Shown here: positions 52,944-61,167 of the stretch, one piece after another | How the letters are laid out: the number at the start of each line of letters is the position of its first letter | How positions within the stretch are numbered: position 1 is the stretch's first letter | NCBI RefSeq assembly: GCF_027853965.1 | Contig: NZ_JAQGLB010000005.1 | Span: forward strand, 62,001-126,000 | DNA: 64,000 nt | Reading direction: 5' to 3' | DNA from: Saccharopolyspora indica | GTDB lineage: Bacteria; Actinomycetota; Actinomycetes; Mycobacteriales; Pseudonocardiaceae | Position numbers and translations under genes: made by a program | The notes under the pieces: generated by a model | Seen by the model: the letters and a program-made list of their open reading frames with translations, nothing else | Databases searched by the model: none | What the model was told of the DNA's origin: nothing

Positions 52944-52992
52944 GGCCCGTGAGCGTTTTGGGGTGTCAGGACGCCCCGAAACGCTCACGGGC
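52944..52992. repeat. palindromic repeat, copy 3 (44-nt core 52947-52990)
   Basis: The core CCGTGAGCGTTTTGGGG...CCCCGAAACGCTCACGG matches copies 1 and 2 at about 35 of 44 positions and keeps the palindrome by compensating changes. It sits between the convergent ends of the DUF262 gene (52892) and an amidase (52999), where it can also act as a terminator. Confidence 0.85.
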
Positions 52993-52998
52993 CTTCCG

Positions 52999-54480
52999 TC
53001 ACAGCGGCGGTTCCAGGTGGGCCCAGGGGTGTTCGGACTCGAGCTGGGTCGCCAGGGACAGCAGCGTCGGTTCGGCGCCGAGGCCGCCGACGAACTGGAC
53101 TCCCAGCGGGAGGCCCTCCGGGGTCTGGTGCAGCGGGACGCTCATCGCCGGGCGGCCGGTGATGTTCGCCAGCTGGGTGTAGGGGACCTTCTCCAGGTTC
53201 TTGAGGACCACTTCGGTGACCGGCTTGGTGCGGCCGAGCTTGCCCGCCAGGCCGACCCGCAGGAGCAGCGCGATCGCCTTGCGCAGGGGCGCGGGCGTGT
53301 CGAGCTCGCCGATCCGGGCCGGCGGGTGGGCCAGCGCGGGCGTCAGCAGCAGGTCGTAGCGGTCGTGGAAGTCGGCGAGGGCGCGGTTGTAGTCGTTCCA
53401 GCGGGCGAGGACTTCGACGTACTCGGTCGCTCTCGTCTCGCGGCCGATGGCCGCCATCAGTCTCGTGTCGAGCTCGAAGTCCTCGGCCGACGCGCCGGAA
53501 GCGCGCTGGGCGGACCGCACCGCGTGGGCCAGCTGGACGAACCAGACGGAGAGGAAGTCGCGGGAGAGCCGGCGGCCGTCGATGTCGGGTTCGGCCTCCT
53601 CGACGTCGTGCCCCAGCCCGGCCAGCAGGGCGGCGGCGTCCTTGACCGCCGTGACGGCGTGCGGGCTCACCGGGAAGCCCAGCGGAGAGCGGCTCGTGAA
53701 ACCGATCCGCAGTCGTCCCGGGTCTCGTCGAGCGCACTCGGCGTAGGGCAGCTCCGGCCTGGCCGCGAGGTACGGGCCGCCGAGGTCGGGGCGGGCGGTG
53801 AGGACGTCGAGCATGACCGCCGTGTCGCGCACCGTCCGGGAGATCACGCCGTCGGTGGCACTGCCGTGCATGTTCTCGGCCGCGTCCGGTCCCGCCGAGA
53901 TCAGGCCGCGGCCCGGTTTCAGGCCGAACAGTCCGCAGCACGCCGCCGGGATGCGGATCGAGCCGCCGCCGTCGCTGGCTCCGGCCACCGGCACGATGCC
54001 CGCCGCGACCGCAGCGGCGGCGCCGCCGGACGAGCCTCCCGGGGTGTGTCCGGTGTTCCACGGGTTGCGGGCCGGGCCGTTGGCCTCCGGCTCGGTGATG
54101 CCCTTCGCGCCGAACTCCGGCGTGTTGGTGCGGCCGAAGATCACCAGTCCGGCGTCGAGCCACCGCTCGACGCTGGTGCTGTGGCGGGACGCCGTGGTGT
54201 TGCGGGTGGACCGGGAGCCGCTGCCGGTGCGGATCCCGGCGTAGTCCTGGTGCAGGTCCTTGATCAGGAACGGCACTCCGGCCAGTGCGCCGGTCAGCTG
54301 CTGGGACGCCCGTTCCCGCCCGATGTCGAACATCGGCCGCACGATCGCGTTGAGCCGGCCGTTGACCTGCTCGGCGCGCTGGATCGCCGCTTCGAGCAGT
54401 TCGCGCGGTGCGATCTCACCGCCGCGCACGAGTTCGGCCAGGCCCACGGCGTCGAAGCGCCGGTACTCCGCGTAGTCCAT
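52999..54480 (-). CDS. amidase (amidase-signature family)
   Basis: 493 residues with the Ser-cisSer-Lys triad: the lysine in FLIKDLH, the glycine/serine loop HTPGGSSGGAAAA, and the nucleophile region ASDGGGSIRIPA. It hydrolyses amide bonds of small compounds; substrate unknown. ATG at 54480 begins conserved sequence (MDYAEYRRFDAVGLAELV). The gene follows the DadA-like oxidase by 38 nt on the same strand, and an oxidase plus amidase pair would suit breakdown of an amine or amide compound. A second amidase at 62122 is related. Confidence 0.9.
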   Translation of the reverse strand: MDYAEYRRFDAVGLAELVRGGEIAPRELLEAAIQRAEQVNGRLNAIVRPMFDIGRERASQQLTGALAGVPFLIKDLHQDYAGIRTGSGSRSTRNTTASRHSTSVERWLDAGLVIFGRTNTPEFGAKGITEPEANGPARNPWNTGHTPGGSSGGAAAAVAAGIVPVAGASDGGGSIRIPAACCGLFGLKPGRGLISAGPDAAENMHGSATDGVISRTVRDTAVMLDVLTARPDLGGPYLAARPELPYAECARRDPGRLRIGFTSRSPLGFPVSPHAVTAVKDAAALLAGLGHDVEEAEPDIDGRRLSRDFLSVWFVQLAHAVRSAQRASGASAEDFELDTRLMAAIGRETRATEYVEVLARWNDYNRALADFHDRYDLLLTPALAHPPARIGELDTPAPLRKAIALLLRVGLAGKLGRTKPVTEVVLKNLEKVPYTQLANITGRPAMSVPLHQTPEGLPLGVQFVGGLGAEPTLLSLATQLESEHPWAHLEPPL

Positions 54481-54518
54481 CCGGACACGTTTGCACGGAT
54501 CTCGGTGTTTCTGAACCC

Positions 54519-55910
54519 TCAGCTGCCCAGGCCGAGGCCGTGGCGGTCGAGGTAGCGCAGCCAGCGGCCGCGGCGGCCCGCGTTCTCGTCGGCGCGGGCC
54601 AGCGCCCGGCGGGTGAGCTGGACCAGGGGCCAGCGCAGCGGTTCCGGCGGGAAGGGCGGCGGCTCGCGGCGGACCAGTTCCAGGCGGGTTCGCTCGGTGT
54701 CCTCGTCCCACAGCAGGTCCAGCGCCGTTTGCGCGCCGAAGCGCGACGCGGCCACGCCGAGGCCGGTGTAGCCGACCGCGTAGGCGGTCCGGCCGGTGCG
54801 GCCGATCAGCGGGGTGAACCGGGTCGTGGAGTCGATCGCGCCGCCCCAGCGGTGGGTGAACCGGATGCCCGCCAGCTGCGGGAAGGTGCGGAAGAAGTTC
54901 CGCACCAGCTGGCGGTGCGCCGCGTCGTGGCGGGCCAGCGCCGGAGCCGTGCGGCCGCCGAAGTAGTACACCGCGTCGTAGCCGCCCCACAGGATCCGGC
55001 CGTCCGGTGTCGGGCGGTAGTAGTGGAAGCGGTTCGCGCTGTCGGTGATGCCCTGCCCGTCCCGCCAGCCGAGCTCCGCCCACTGCTGGGCCGACAGCGG
55101 TTCGGTCACCAGCACGTAGTCCCAGATCGGCAGCACCCGGCGGCGGATCGTGCGCAGTGGAGCGCGGAACGCGTTGGTGCCCAGCAGAGCACTGCCCGCG
55201 CGGATCAGCCCGCGAGGCGTTCGCAGCCGGAGCTGCCCACCGCGCTCGCGCAGCCCGCGCACCGGGCTCGTCTCGTGGATGCGGACGCCGAGGCGGTGCG
55301 CCGCGTCGGCCAGGCCCCAGGTCAGCCGGGCCGGGTCGACCAGGCCGCCGGCTTCGGGCAGCCGCACTCCCGCCCGGTAGGTCGGCGAGTTCACGTCCGC
55401 GCGGACTCCCCCGGCGCCCAGGAATCGCGCGGTCATCCCGTGCTCCCGGTACAGCTCGGCCTCCTCGCTGAGCTCGGCGACCTCGTGCGGTTCGGTGGCG
55501 ACCGCGGTCTTGCCGCACAACCTCAGGTCGGCGTCGATGTCCTCGTCCTGGACGAACTTCTCGATCGCCAGCAGGTTTTCGCGCCCGAGAGCGACCAGCC
55601 GGTCCAGCTCGGCGGGCCAGTGCAGGGCGCCGTGCGCGAGGCCGTGCGTCAGGGATTCGGAGAGGAAGCCGCCGTTGCGGCCGCTGCCGCCGTGCCCGAG
55701 GCGGTGCGCTTCGAGCAGCAGGACGTCCAGCTCGGGGCGTTGTTGCTTGGCCAGGATCGCCGCCCACAGCCCGGTGAACCCACCGCCGACCACCACCAGG
55801 TCCGCCCGGTCGTCGCCGGTCAGGGGTTCACGCGGTTCTGGGCGGTCGGCGCGGTCGGTCCAGAGCACGGCGATCTCGGCATCGGCCAGCGCGGCCTCGG
55901 GCTGCGGCAT
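54519..55910 (-). CDS. FAD-dependent oxidoreductase, DadA/gamma-glutamylputrescine oxidase-like
   Basis: 463 residues of the DAO family. The FAD motif is VVVGGGFTGLWAA near residue 38, followed by GHGGSGRNGGF, and the C-terminal VGYTGLGVAASR flavin loop is present. Similar to PuuB-type enzymes that oxidise polyamine or amino-acid amines, releasing aldehyde, ammonia and hydrogen peroxide. The exact substrate cannot be assigned. ATG at 55910. Placed 6 nt after the DUF5313 gene and 38 nt before the amidase, so probably one transcript of three genes. Confidence 0.86.
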   Translation of the reverse strand: MPQPEAALADAEIAVLWTDRADRPEPREPLTGDDRADLVVVGGGFTGLWAAILAKQQRPELDVLLLEAHRLGHGGSGRNGGFLSESLTHGLAHGALHWPAELDRLVALGRENLLAIEKFVQDEDIDADLRLCGKTAVATEPHEVAELSEEAELYREHGMTARFLGAGGVRADVNSPTYRAGVRLPEAGGLVDPARLTWGLADAAHRLGVRIHETSPVRGLRERGGQLRLRTPRGLIRAGSALLGTNAFRAPLRTIRRRVLPIWDYVLVTEPLSAQQWAELGWRDGQGITDSANRFHYYRPTPDGRILWGGYDAVYYFGGRTAPALARHDAAHRQLVRNFFRTFPQLAGIRFTHRWGGAIDSTTRFTPLIGRTGRTAYAVGYTGLGVAASRFGAQTALDLLWDEDTERTRLELVRREPPPFPPEPLRWPLVQLTRRALARADENAGRRGRWLRYLDRHGLGLGS

Positions 55911-55916
55911 CCGGCG

Positions 55917-56300
55917 CTACTCCCACCAGGGGCGGTAGCCGACGCCGTGCTTGGCGACGCGCTGCACGTCGCGGCGCAGCTCCCGCGTCTCGCGCGCCAC
56001 ACCCGGCGGGAACCCGTGCTTGAGCGCGCGGTGCTCGGCGGTCTCGCCCATGTAGCAGACCGAGTAGAACAGGCCGACCAGCAACCCCAGCAGGATCGCG
56101 CTCAGCCTGATCTCCAGCGGGCCGGGCAGCAGCACCAGCAGGCAGAACGGCGCCAGCTGGGTCAGTGCGCGCAGGACGTGGCGCAGCACCCAGGTGCGGC
56201 AGGTGACGTCGTGCAGCACCCACTCCGCGCAGCGGTCCGGCAGCCTGCCGCCGAAGGCGTACCAGACCCATTGCGCTGGATTGGGTCGAGTGGTCGCCAT
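55917..56300 (-). CDS. DUF5313-family membrane protein
   Basis: 127 residues. The motif NPAQWVWYAFGGRLPDR near the N-terminus, two central hydrophobic segments (LAPFCLLVLLPGPL and ILLGLLVGLFYSVCYM) and a C-terminal basic region ending GYRPWWE are typical of this actinobacterial family of unknown function. The ATG at 56300 has GGAG very close upstream; translation may start a codon or two earlier. The first gene of the likely three-gene minus-strand transcript. Confidence 0.82.
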   Translation of the reverse strand: MATTRPNPAQWVWYAFGGRLPDRCAEWVLHDVTCRTWVLRHVLRALTQLAPFCLLVLLPGPLEIRLSAILLGLLVGLFYSVCYMGETAEHRALKHGFPPGVARETRELRRDVQRVAKHGVGYRPWWE

Positions 56301-56499
56301 GGTCTCCAGGCTAGTCGTCGCGGGGGTCGACCGGTCCGCCCGTTCGGCCGGTCGGCGTTCGCCGCTGGATCCTAGACACCCGGACCGGCAGGCCCGCGGA
56401 TCGGCTCGGCGAACCCGCGTCACACCGGGGGCCGGACCGCGTCCCACCTGTAACGAAACAGGTCGTGGACCGATGTTCACGGCAGAAGGGGTGAGTGAC

Positions 56500-56655
56500 G
56501 TGTTCGTGGTCGTGGTGGCGCTGCTGTTGGTCGTGATCCTGGGTGCGGTGATGTTCACCGACGTGTTCGACGGGAAGGGCCCGTCGGAGCGCCGGAACGT
56601 GAAGCACCTGCTGGCGGAGTTGAAGCGGGGATTCCGGACGCCCAGCCATCGCTGA
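56500..56655 (+). CDS. 51-residue single-pass membrane protein
   Basis: One hydrophobic helix (VFVVVVALLLVVILGAVMF) followed by a charged cytoplasmic tail (DVFDGKGPSERRNVKHLLAE). I prefer the GTG at 56500, with GAAGGGG 9 nt upstream; an in-frame ATG at 56473 would add nine residues. A strong hairpin follows the stop, so the gene is probably transcribed as a unit. Function unknown. Confidence 0.65.
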   Translation: MFVVVVALLLVVILGAVMFTDVFDGKGPSERRNVKHLLAELKRGFRTPSHR

Positions 56656-56672
56656 GCGGTCCGGAGTGGACC

Positions 56673-56699
56673 AGGCCCGGCCGGTCGACGGCCGGGCCT
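56673..56699 (+). terminator. 11-bp stem terminator
   Basis: AGGCCCGGCCG (56673-56683), loop GTCGA, and CGGCCGGGCCT (56689-56699) are perfectly complementary and followed by TCGTCGTCT, 17 nt after the small membrane gene. Confidence 0.82.
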
Positions 56700-56895
56700 T
56701 CGTCGTCTCAGCACCCGCCCGATCGTCCACTGAGGACGGACGATCGCCCGCACCTCCGGACCCGGGCTGACCAGTGATGATCTTGCACGGGGACTGGCGA
56801 AGCGGATCAGCGGTCACGTAGGGTGCGACCCGAGCGCCTCACCCGTTCGGGTGACGGCGGGGACCGTGTCGGCCGACCAGGTGGGGTGAGCACAA

Positions 56896-57510
56896 GTGGG
56901 CAGTTCGTCGTTGCCCCGGACCCGCGGGCGCGGGCGTCACCGGCGCGTGCAGCCCAAGACGTGGCACCGCGCGACTCCCCCGCGCCTGCTCGGCTACGCC
57001 GTCGCGGTGTTCCTCACGGTGATCGCGGTCGGCAGCGCGCACCACGGCACCGCCGCTGCTCCGGTGCCGGTACCGCAGGCCGCGGCCCCGGCACCTGCCG
57101 CCCAGTTCCTGCCGCCCGAGACCACCTCGACCGCGCCGGACCTGCGCGTCCGCGAGCCCGAACCGGTGGTCGTGGCCGTCGAAGCCCCGCCGCGGACCAC
57201 CACCCGGCCCACACCCACCGCCGAGCCGGAACCCGCCCCGGTGCGGGCGACCGGGACGCCCGAGCCGACGGTGCAGCCGACGACGGTCGTGGCGACCACG
57301 ACCCCGTCCGAGACCTCGGAGACCGCCGAGCCGCCGACCTCCACCACCGCTCCACCGTCGGAGTCCACGCCGCCGTCGGAGACCCCCGGCGAGACGGCTC
57401 CGCCGTCGGAGACGCAGCCGCCGACCAGCTCCGAGCCGGAGCAACCGCGCCTGCTGCCCCGCCTCGGCGAGGTCATCGACGGGCTCACCCGGCCGCTGCT
57501 GGGCCGTTAG
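56896..57510 (+). CDS. secreted or membrane-anchored Thr/Pro/Glu-rich low-complexity protein
   Basis: 204 residues. A basic N-terminus (RTRGRGRHRRVQPK) precedes one hydrophobic helix (LLGYAVAVFLTVIAVGSA) that could be a signal anchor. The remainder is an extended low-complexity stretch dominated by Pro, Thr, Ser and Glu, ending in LPRLGEVIDGLTRPLLGR. Such regions commonly span the cell wall or are O-mannosylated in actinobacteria (inference). GTG start with GGGGTG upstream. No enzymatic domain is visible. Confidence 0.78.
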   Translation: MGSSSLPRTRGRGRHRRVQPKTWHRATPPRLLGYAVAVFLTVIAVGSAHHGTAAAPVPVPQAAAPAPAAQFLPPETTSTAPDLRVREPEPVVVAVEAPPRTTTRPTPTAEPEPAPVRATGTPEPTVQPTTVVATTTPSETSETAEPPTSTTAPPSESTPPSETPGETAPPSETQPPTSSEPEQPRLLPRLGEVIDGLTRPLLGR

Positions 57511-57563
57511 CCGTCGCGATTCGCGGCACCCGGTGGGACAGTCGTTCCCGAGGGGGTGCCGTC

Positions 57564-58364
57564 ATGGACGTCATCGCGATCACCGGTGGAACCGGACACC
57601 TCGGGCGCGAGCTGGTGCGCCTGCTCAAGCCCGGGCACCAGGTCCGGGTCCTCACCCGCCGCCCCGGCACCGATCCCGAGGTGGAGTGGGTGCAGGGCGA
57701 CCTCACCACCGGCGCGGGCGTGGCCGAACTGGTCGCCGGTGCCACCGCTGTGGTGCACGCGGCCACCTACTCCCCCGCCGCGCAGCGCGGGTTCGTGCAC
57801 CCGGTGGACCTCTGGCGCAGCCCGCCGGACGTGGACGTCGACGGCACCAGCCGGCTGCTGGAGGACGCGACGGCGGCCGAGGTGCGCCACTTCCTCTACG
57901 TCTCCATCGTCGGGGTGGACCGGCCTGCGCTGCCGTACCTGCGGCTCAAGCACACCGCCGAGGAGCTGGTGAGCGTCTCCGACCTGCCGTGGTCCACGGT
58001 GCGCGCCACCCAGTTCCACTGGCTGCTGGACCGGATGTTCGACCGCGCCGCGCGGCTGCCGATCCTGCCGCTGCCCACGGCCCTGCCCACCCAGCCGGTG
58101 GACGTCCGGGACTTCGCGGAGTACCTGGTGGAGTGCCTCGGCAACGGCCCCGGCGGCCGGCGGGAGGACTTCGGCGGGCCCGAGGTCCTGACGCTCGGTG
58201 ATGCGCTGCGCACCTGGCAGGCCTCCAGGGACAAGCACCGCAAGCTCATCGGGCTGCCCGCACCCCGCCGGTTGCGGCGCATCGCCTCCGACCTGACCTG
58301 TCCCGGCGCGCGACGCGGCCGGATCACCTGGGCGGACTGGCTGCGGACTCACCCCACCGCCTGA
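57564..58364 (+). CDS. NmrA-like / NAD(P)-binding SDR-family protein
   Basis: 266 residues with the Rossmann motif AITGGTGHLGRELV at the N-terminus and LYVSIVGVDRPALPYLRLKH in the catalytic region. Unlike classical SDRs, the YxxxK tyrosine is arranged as PYLRLKH. This atypical extended SDR type includes NmrA-like redox sensors and epimerase-like enzymes, so function is open. ATG at 57564 preceded by AGGGGG. It lies 53 nt after the low-complexity gene on the same strand, possibly cotranscribed. Confidence 0.86.
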   Translation: MDVIAITGGTGHLGRELVRLLKPGHQVRVLTRRPGTDPEVEWVQGDLTTGAGVAELVAGATAVVHAATYSPAAQRGFVHPVDLWRSPPDVDVDGTSRLLEDATAAEVRHFLYVSIVGVDRPALPYLRLKHTAEELVSVSDLPWSTVRATQFHWLLDRMFDRAARLPILPLPTALPTQPVDVRDFAEYLVECLGNGPGGRREDFGGPEVLTLGDALRTWQASRDKHRKLIGLPAPRRLRRIASDLTCPGARRGRITWADWLRTHPTA

Positions 58365-58458
58365 CAGACCGTCCACATCGGACGCCCGTGGGCCCGTGCC
58401 CGGAACCCCGCCGCAGCCTCCTAGGATTTCAACCGGACGGAAAGCGGAGGCGGGTGCG

Positions 58459-59223
58459 ATGGCGACCGAGTACGGCGGCGGAGGTGATCCGGTGCGCAGC
58501 CTGGCGCTGCTGTGGCGGACCCAGGACGGGCCGAGCAGCGGCCGCCGGGGACGCTCCGACCTGGGCGTGGACCGGATCGTGCGCGCCGGGATCGAGATCG
58601 CCGACGCCGACGGGCTCGCGGCGCTGTCCATGCGCAAGGTGGCCGACCACCTCGGTGTCGGCACCATGTCGCTCTACACCTACGTGCCGGGCAAGGCCGA
58701 GCTGATCGACGTCATGCTCGACACCGCCTACGGCGAGACCGCGCGGCCCGAGCCCGGTACCACCGGTTGGCGCGACCAGGTCACCCGGATCGCGCGGGAG
58801 AACTGGGCGCTCTACCACCGCCACCCGTGGATGCTGCAGGTCGCGACCGGCCGCGCGGTGCTGGGCCCGAACGCCATCGCGAAGTACGACTACGAGCTGA
58901 CCGCGCTCACCGGGCTCGGCCTCACCGACGTCGAGGTGGACGCCGCGCTGAGCCTGGTGCTCGGCCACGCCGAGGCCGCCGCCCGCCGCGCGGTGGAGGC
59001 GATGCTGGTCGAGCAGCGCAGCGGGATGACCGACGAGCAGTGGTGGCGCGCGCACGCGCCGCTGCTCGGCCAGCTGATGGATCCGCAGCGCTACCCGACC
59101 GCCACCCGCATCGGCGCGGCCGCGGGCGAAGCGCACGGCTCCGCCCTGGATCCCGAGCACGCCTTCGAGTTCGGCCTGCAGCGCATCCTCGACGGGATCG
59201 AAGCCCTCATCGCACAGCGGTGA
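58459..59223 (+). CDS. TetR/AcrR-family regulator with TetR_C-type domain
   Basis: 254 residues. The DNA-binding domain starts about residue 30 and contains GIEIADADGLAALSMRKVAD and the recognition helix VGTMSLYTYVPGKAEL. The long C-terminal domain (REN WALYHRHPWMLQV region onward) resembles tetracycline-repressor-like ligand domains (TetR_C). ATG at 58459 with GGAGG at 58446-58450. Target unknown; no divergent neighbour suggests one. Confidence 0.88.
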   Translation: MATEYGGGGDPVRSLALLWRTQDGPSSGRRGRSDLGVDRIVRAGIEIADADGLAALSMRKVADHLGVGTMSLYTYVPGKAELIDVMLDTAYGETARPEPGTTGWRDQVTRIARENWALYHRHPWMLQVATGRAVLGPNAIAKYDYELTALTGLGLTDVEVDAALSLVLGHAEAAARRAVEAMLVEQRSGMTDEQWWRAHAPLLGQLMDPQRYPTATRIGAAAGEAHGSALDPEHAFEFGLQRILDGIEALIAQR

Positions 59224-59359
59224 ATCCGGCACCACACGCAGTTCCGGACGCCGGCTGACCGGCAGGCACGCAGGTCGGCCGACGAACGCCGTCCCGGGGC
59301 GGACCACCCCGCGCGAAGCCCACGACCGCTCCGTCAGCGGGCATGCGCGAGGCGGGAGC

Positions 59360-60373
59360 TCACCCGGCGTCGGCGATCTTCACCAGCATCTTGCCGGTGT
59401 TCTCGCCCCGGAGCAGGCCGAGGAAGGCCTCCGGGGCGTTGCGCAGGCCGTCGACGACGGTCTCCCGGTAGCTGATCTTGCCCTCGCGCAGCCAGCCGCC
59501 CACCTCGGTGAAGAACTGGTCCTTGCGGTCGGCGTGGTCGATGACGATGAAGCCCTGCAGCCGCAGCCGCTTGGAGACGATCTTGAACAGGTTGTTCGGC
59601 CCCGGCTTCGGCTCGGCGTTGTTGTACTGCGAGATCATGCCGCACTCGGCGACCCGGCCGAAGTCGTTGAGCACCTCGATCGCCGCTTCCAGGTGCTCGC
59701 CGCCGACGTTGTCGAAGTAGACGTCGATGCCCTCCGGCGCCGCCGCGCGCAGCTGCTCGACGACCGGGCCGTCGTGGTAGTCGAACGCGGCGTCGAAGCC
59801 GAGCTCCTCGGTGAGGTAGCGGACCTTCTCCGCCGACCCGGCGCTGCCGATCACGCGGGATGCGCCGCGCAGCTTGGCGATCTGCCCGGCCAGCGAGCCG
59901 ACCGCACCGGCCGCGCCGGAGATGAACACCACGTCGCCCTCGCGCTGCTCGGCGATGTCGGTCAGACCGACGTAGGAGGTCATGCCGGGCATGCCGAGCA
60001 CGTAGAGGTAGGCGTTCAGCGGCGCCACCTGCGGGTCGACCTTGACGGCGTGCTTGGCGTCGAAGACCGCGTGGTCGCGCCAGCCGAGGTAGTGCAGCAC
60101 GAAGTCACCGGGCTGGAAGCCCTCGGCGTTGGAGGCGACGACCTCGCCCACCGCGCCGCCCTGCAGCGCCTTGCCCACCTCGAAGGGCGGCACGTAGGAC
60201 TTGCCCTCGTTCATCCGGCCGCGCATCGCCGGGTCGACGCTCATCACCACGTTGCGCACCAGCAGCTGGCCGTCGCCGGGCTGCGGGACGTCGACCTCGA
60301 CGAGGTCGAAGTTCTCCGGCGTCGGCCAGCCCTTCGGTCGGGACGCGAGGCGGATCTCCAGGCCCTTGCTCAT
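59360..60373 (-). CDS. zinc-independent MDR-family NADP-dependent oxidoreductase (PTGR/CurA-like)
   Basis: 337 residues of the medium-chain reductase superfamily without zinc ligands. The N-terminal catalytic domain (LASRPKGWPTPENF) and the nucleotide-binding motif VFISGAAGAVGSLAGQIAKL are clear, as is the YFDNVGGE segment. Relatives reduce alpha,beta-unsaturated ketones or aldehydes such as leukotriene or curcumin analogues. ATG at 60373 has GGAGGAG upstream. It is divergent from a TetR gene that likely controls it. Confidence 0.92.
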   Translation of the reverse strand: MSKGLEIRLASRPKGWPTPENFDLVEVDVPQPGDGQLLVRNVVMSVDPAMRGRMNEGKSYVPPFEVGKALQGGAVGEVVASNAEGFQPGDFVLHYLGWRDHAVFDAKHAVKVDPQVAPLNAYLYVLGMPGMTSYVGLTDIAEQREGDVVFISGAAGAVGSLAGQIAKLRGASRVIGSAGSAEKVRYLTEELGFDAAFDYHDGPVVEQLRAAAPEGIDVYFDNVGGEHLEAAIEVLNDFGRVAECGMISQYNNAEPKPGPNNLFKIVSKRLRLQGFIVIDHADRKDQFFTEVGGWLREGKISYRETVVDGLRNAPEAFLGLLRGENTGKMLVKIADAG

Positions 60374-60487
60374 CGTTTCTCCTCCACGAGACGGGAATCG
60401 CCACCGACGATACCGAAAGTGTCAGTCACTGCCAATTGGCGCTGGATGACTTATGTCTCGACCTGACGCAATGGCAGAATGGACGGC

Positions 60488-61132
60488 ATGAACGTCGCCA
60501 ACGACCAGGGTGGCCTGCGCGCCCGCAAGAAGCAGCGCACCCGCGCGGCCCTGATCGACGCGGGCCTGGACCTGTTCCTGGCCCACGGCTACGAGACGAC
60601 GAGCGTGGACCAGATCGCCGCCGCGGTGGAGGTCTCCTCGCGCACCTTCTTCCGCTACTTCGCGAGCAAGGAGGACATCGCGCTGGCCAAGGGCACCGAG
60701 TTCGACGAACTGCTGCTGGACGCCCTGACCTCCCGGCCCGCCGGGGAACCGCCGCTGGACGCGCTGCGCGGCGCGGTGCTGGAGGCGTTGCGCGAGTCCG
60801 CCGCCGACTCCGGCGTCCAGCGGTTCCTGACCACCCAGCACCTGATCAACAAGACACCCGCGCTGCTGGCGGGCAACCTCCGGCGAGCCGCGGGCTTCGA
60901 AGCGCGGCTGACCACCGAGATCGCCAAGCGGCAGGGCCTGGACCCGGCCGAGGACATGCGCCCGCGGGTGCTCGTCGCCGCGGTCTGCGGTGCGCTGCGC
61001 ATCGGACTGGAGGCGACCTGCGCCGATCCCAGCCGCGAGCCGGCGCGAATGGTCGAACTCGTCGAGCAGGCCATCGACCTCGCCACCGCCGGCATCCCGC
61101 AGCGCTGGGGCGAGGATCCGCACCGCTGGTGA
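60488..61132 (+). CDS. TetR-family regulator divergent from the MDR reductase
   Basis: About 214 residues with a helix-turn-helix (ALIDAGLDLFLAHGYETTSV, then VSSRTFFRYFASKEDIAL). The ATG at 60488 or the one 9 nt upstream (60479) can start it; neither has a clear ribosome site, so a short leader is likely. GTGTCAGTCAC in the intergenic region (60419-60429) is a partial dyad that may be its operator. Followed 35 nt later by the ammonia-lyase gene, possibly cotranscribed. Confidence 0.88.
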   Translation: MNVANDQGGLRARKKQRTRAALIDAGLDLFLAHGYETTSVDQIAAAVEVSSRTFFRYFASKEDIALAKGTEFDELLLDALTSRPAGEPPLDALRGAVLEALRESAADSGVQRFLTTQHLINKTPALLAGNLRRAAGFEARLTTEIAKRQGLDPAEDMRPRVLVAAVCGALRIGLEATCADPSREPARMVELVEQAIDLATAGIPQRWGEDPHRW

Positions 61133-61167
61133 CTACGCTCGGCAGGAGTTTCCACGAGAGGGGCCAG

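Noticed and set aside
52999-55767. a 922-codon amidase fusion
   Set aside because: The N-terminal part is an out-of-frame reading of the oxidase gene; amidase conservation starts at 54480.
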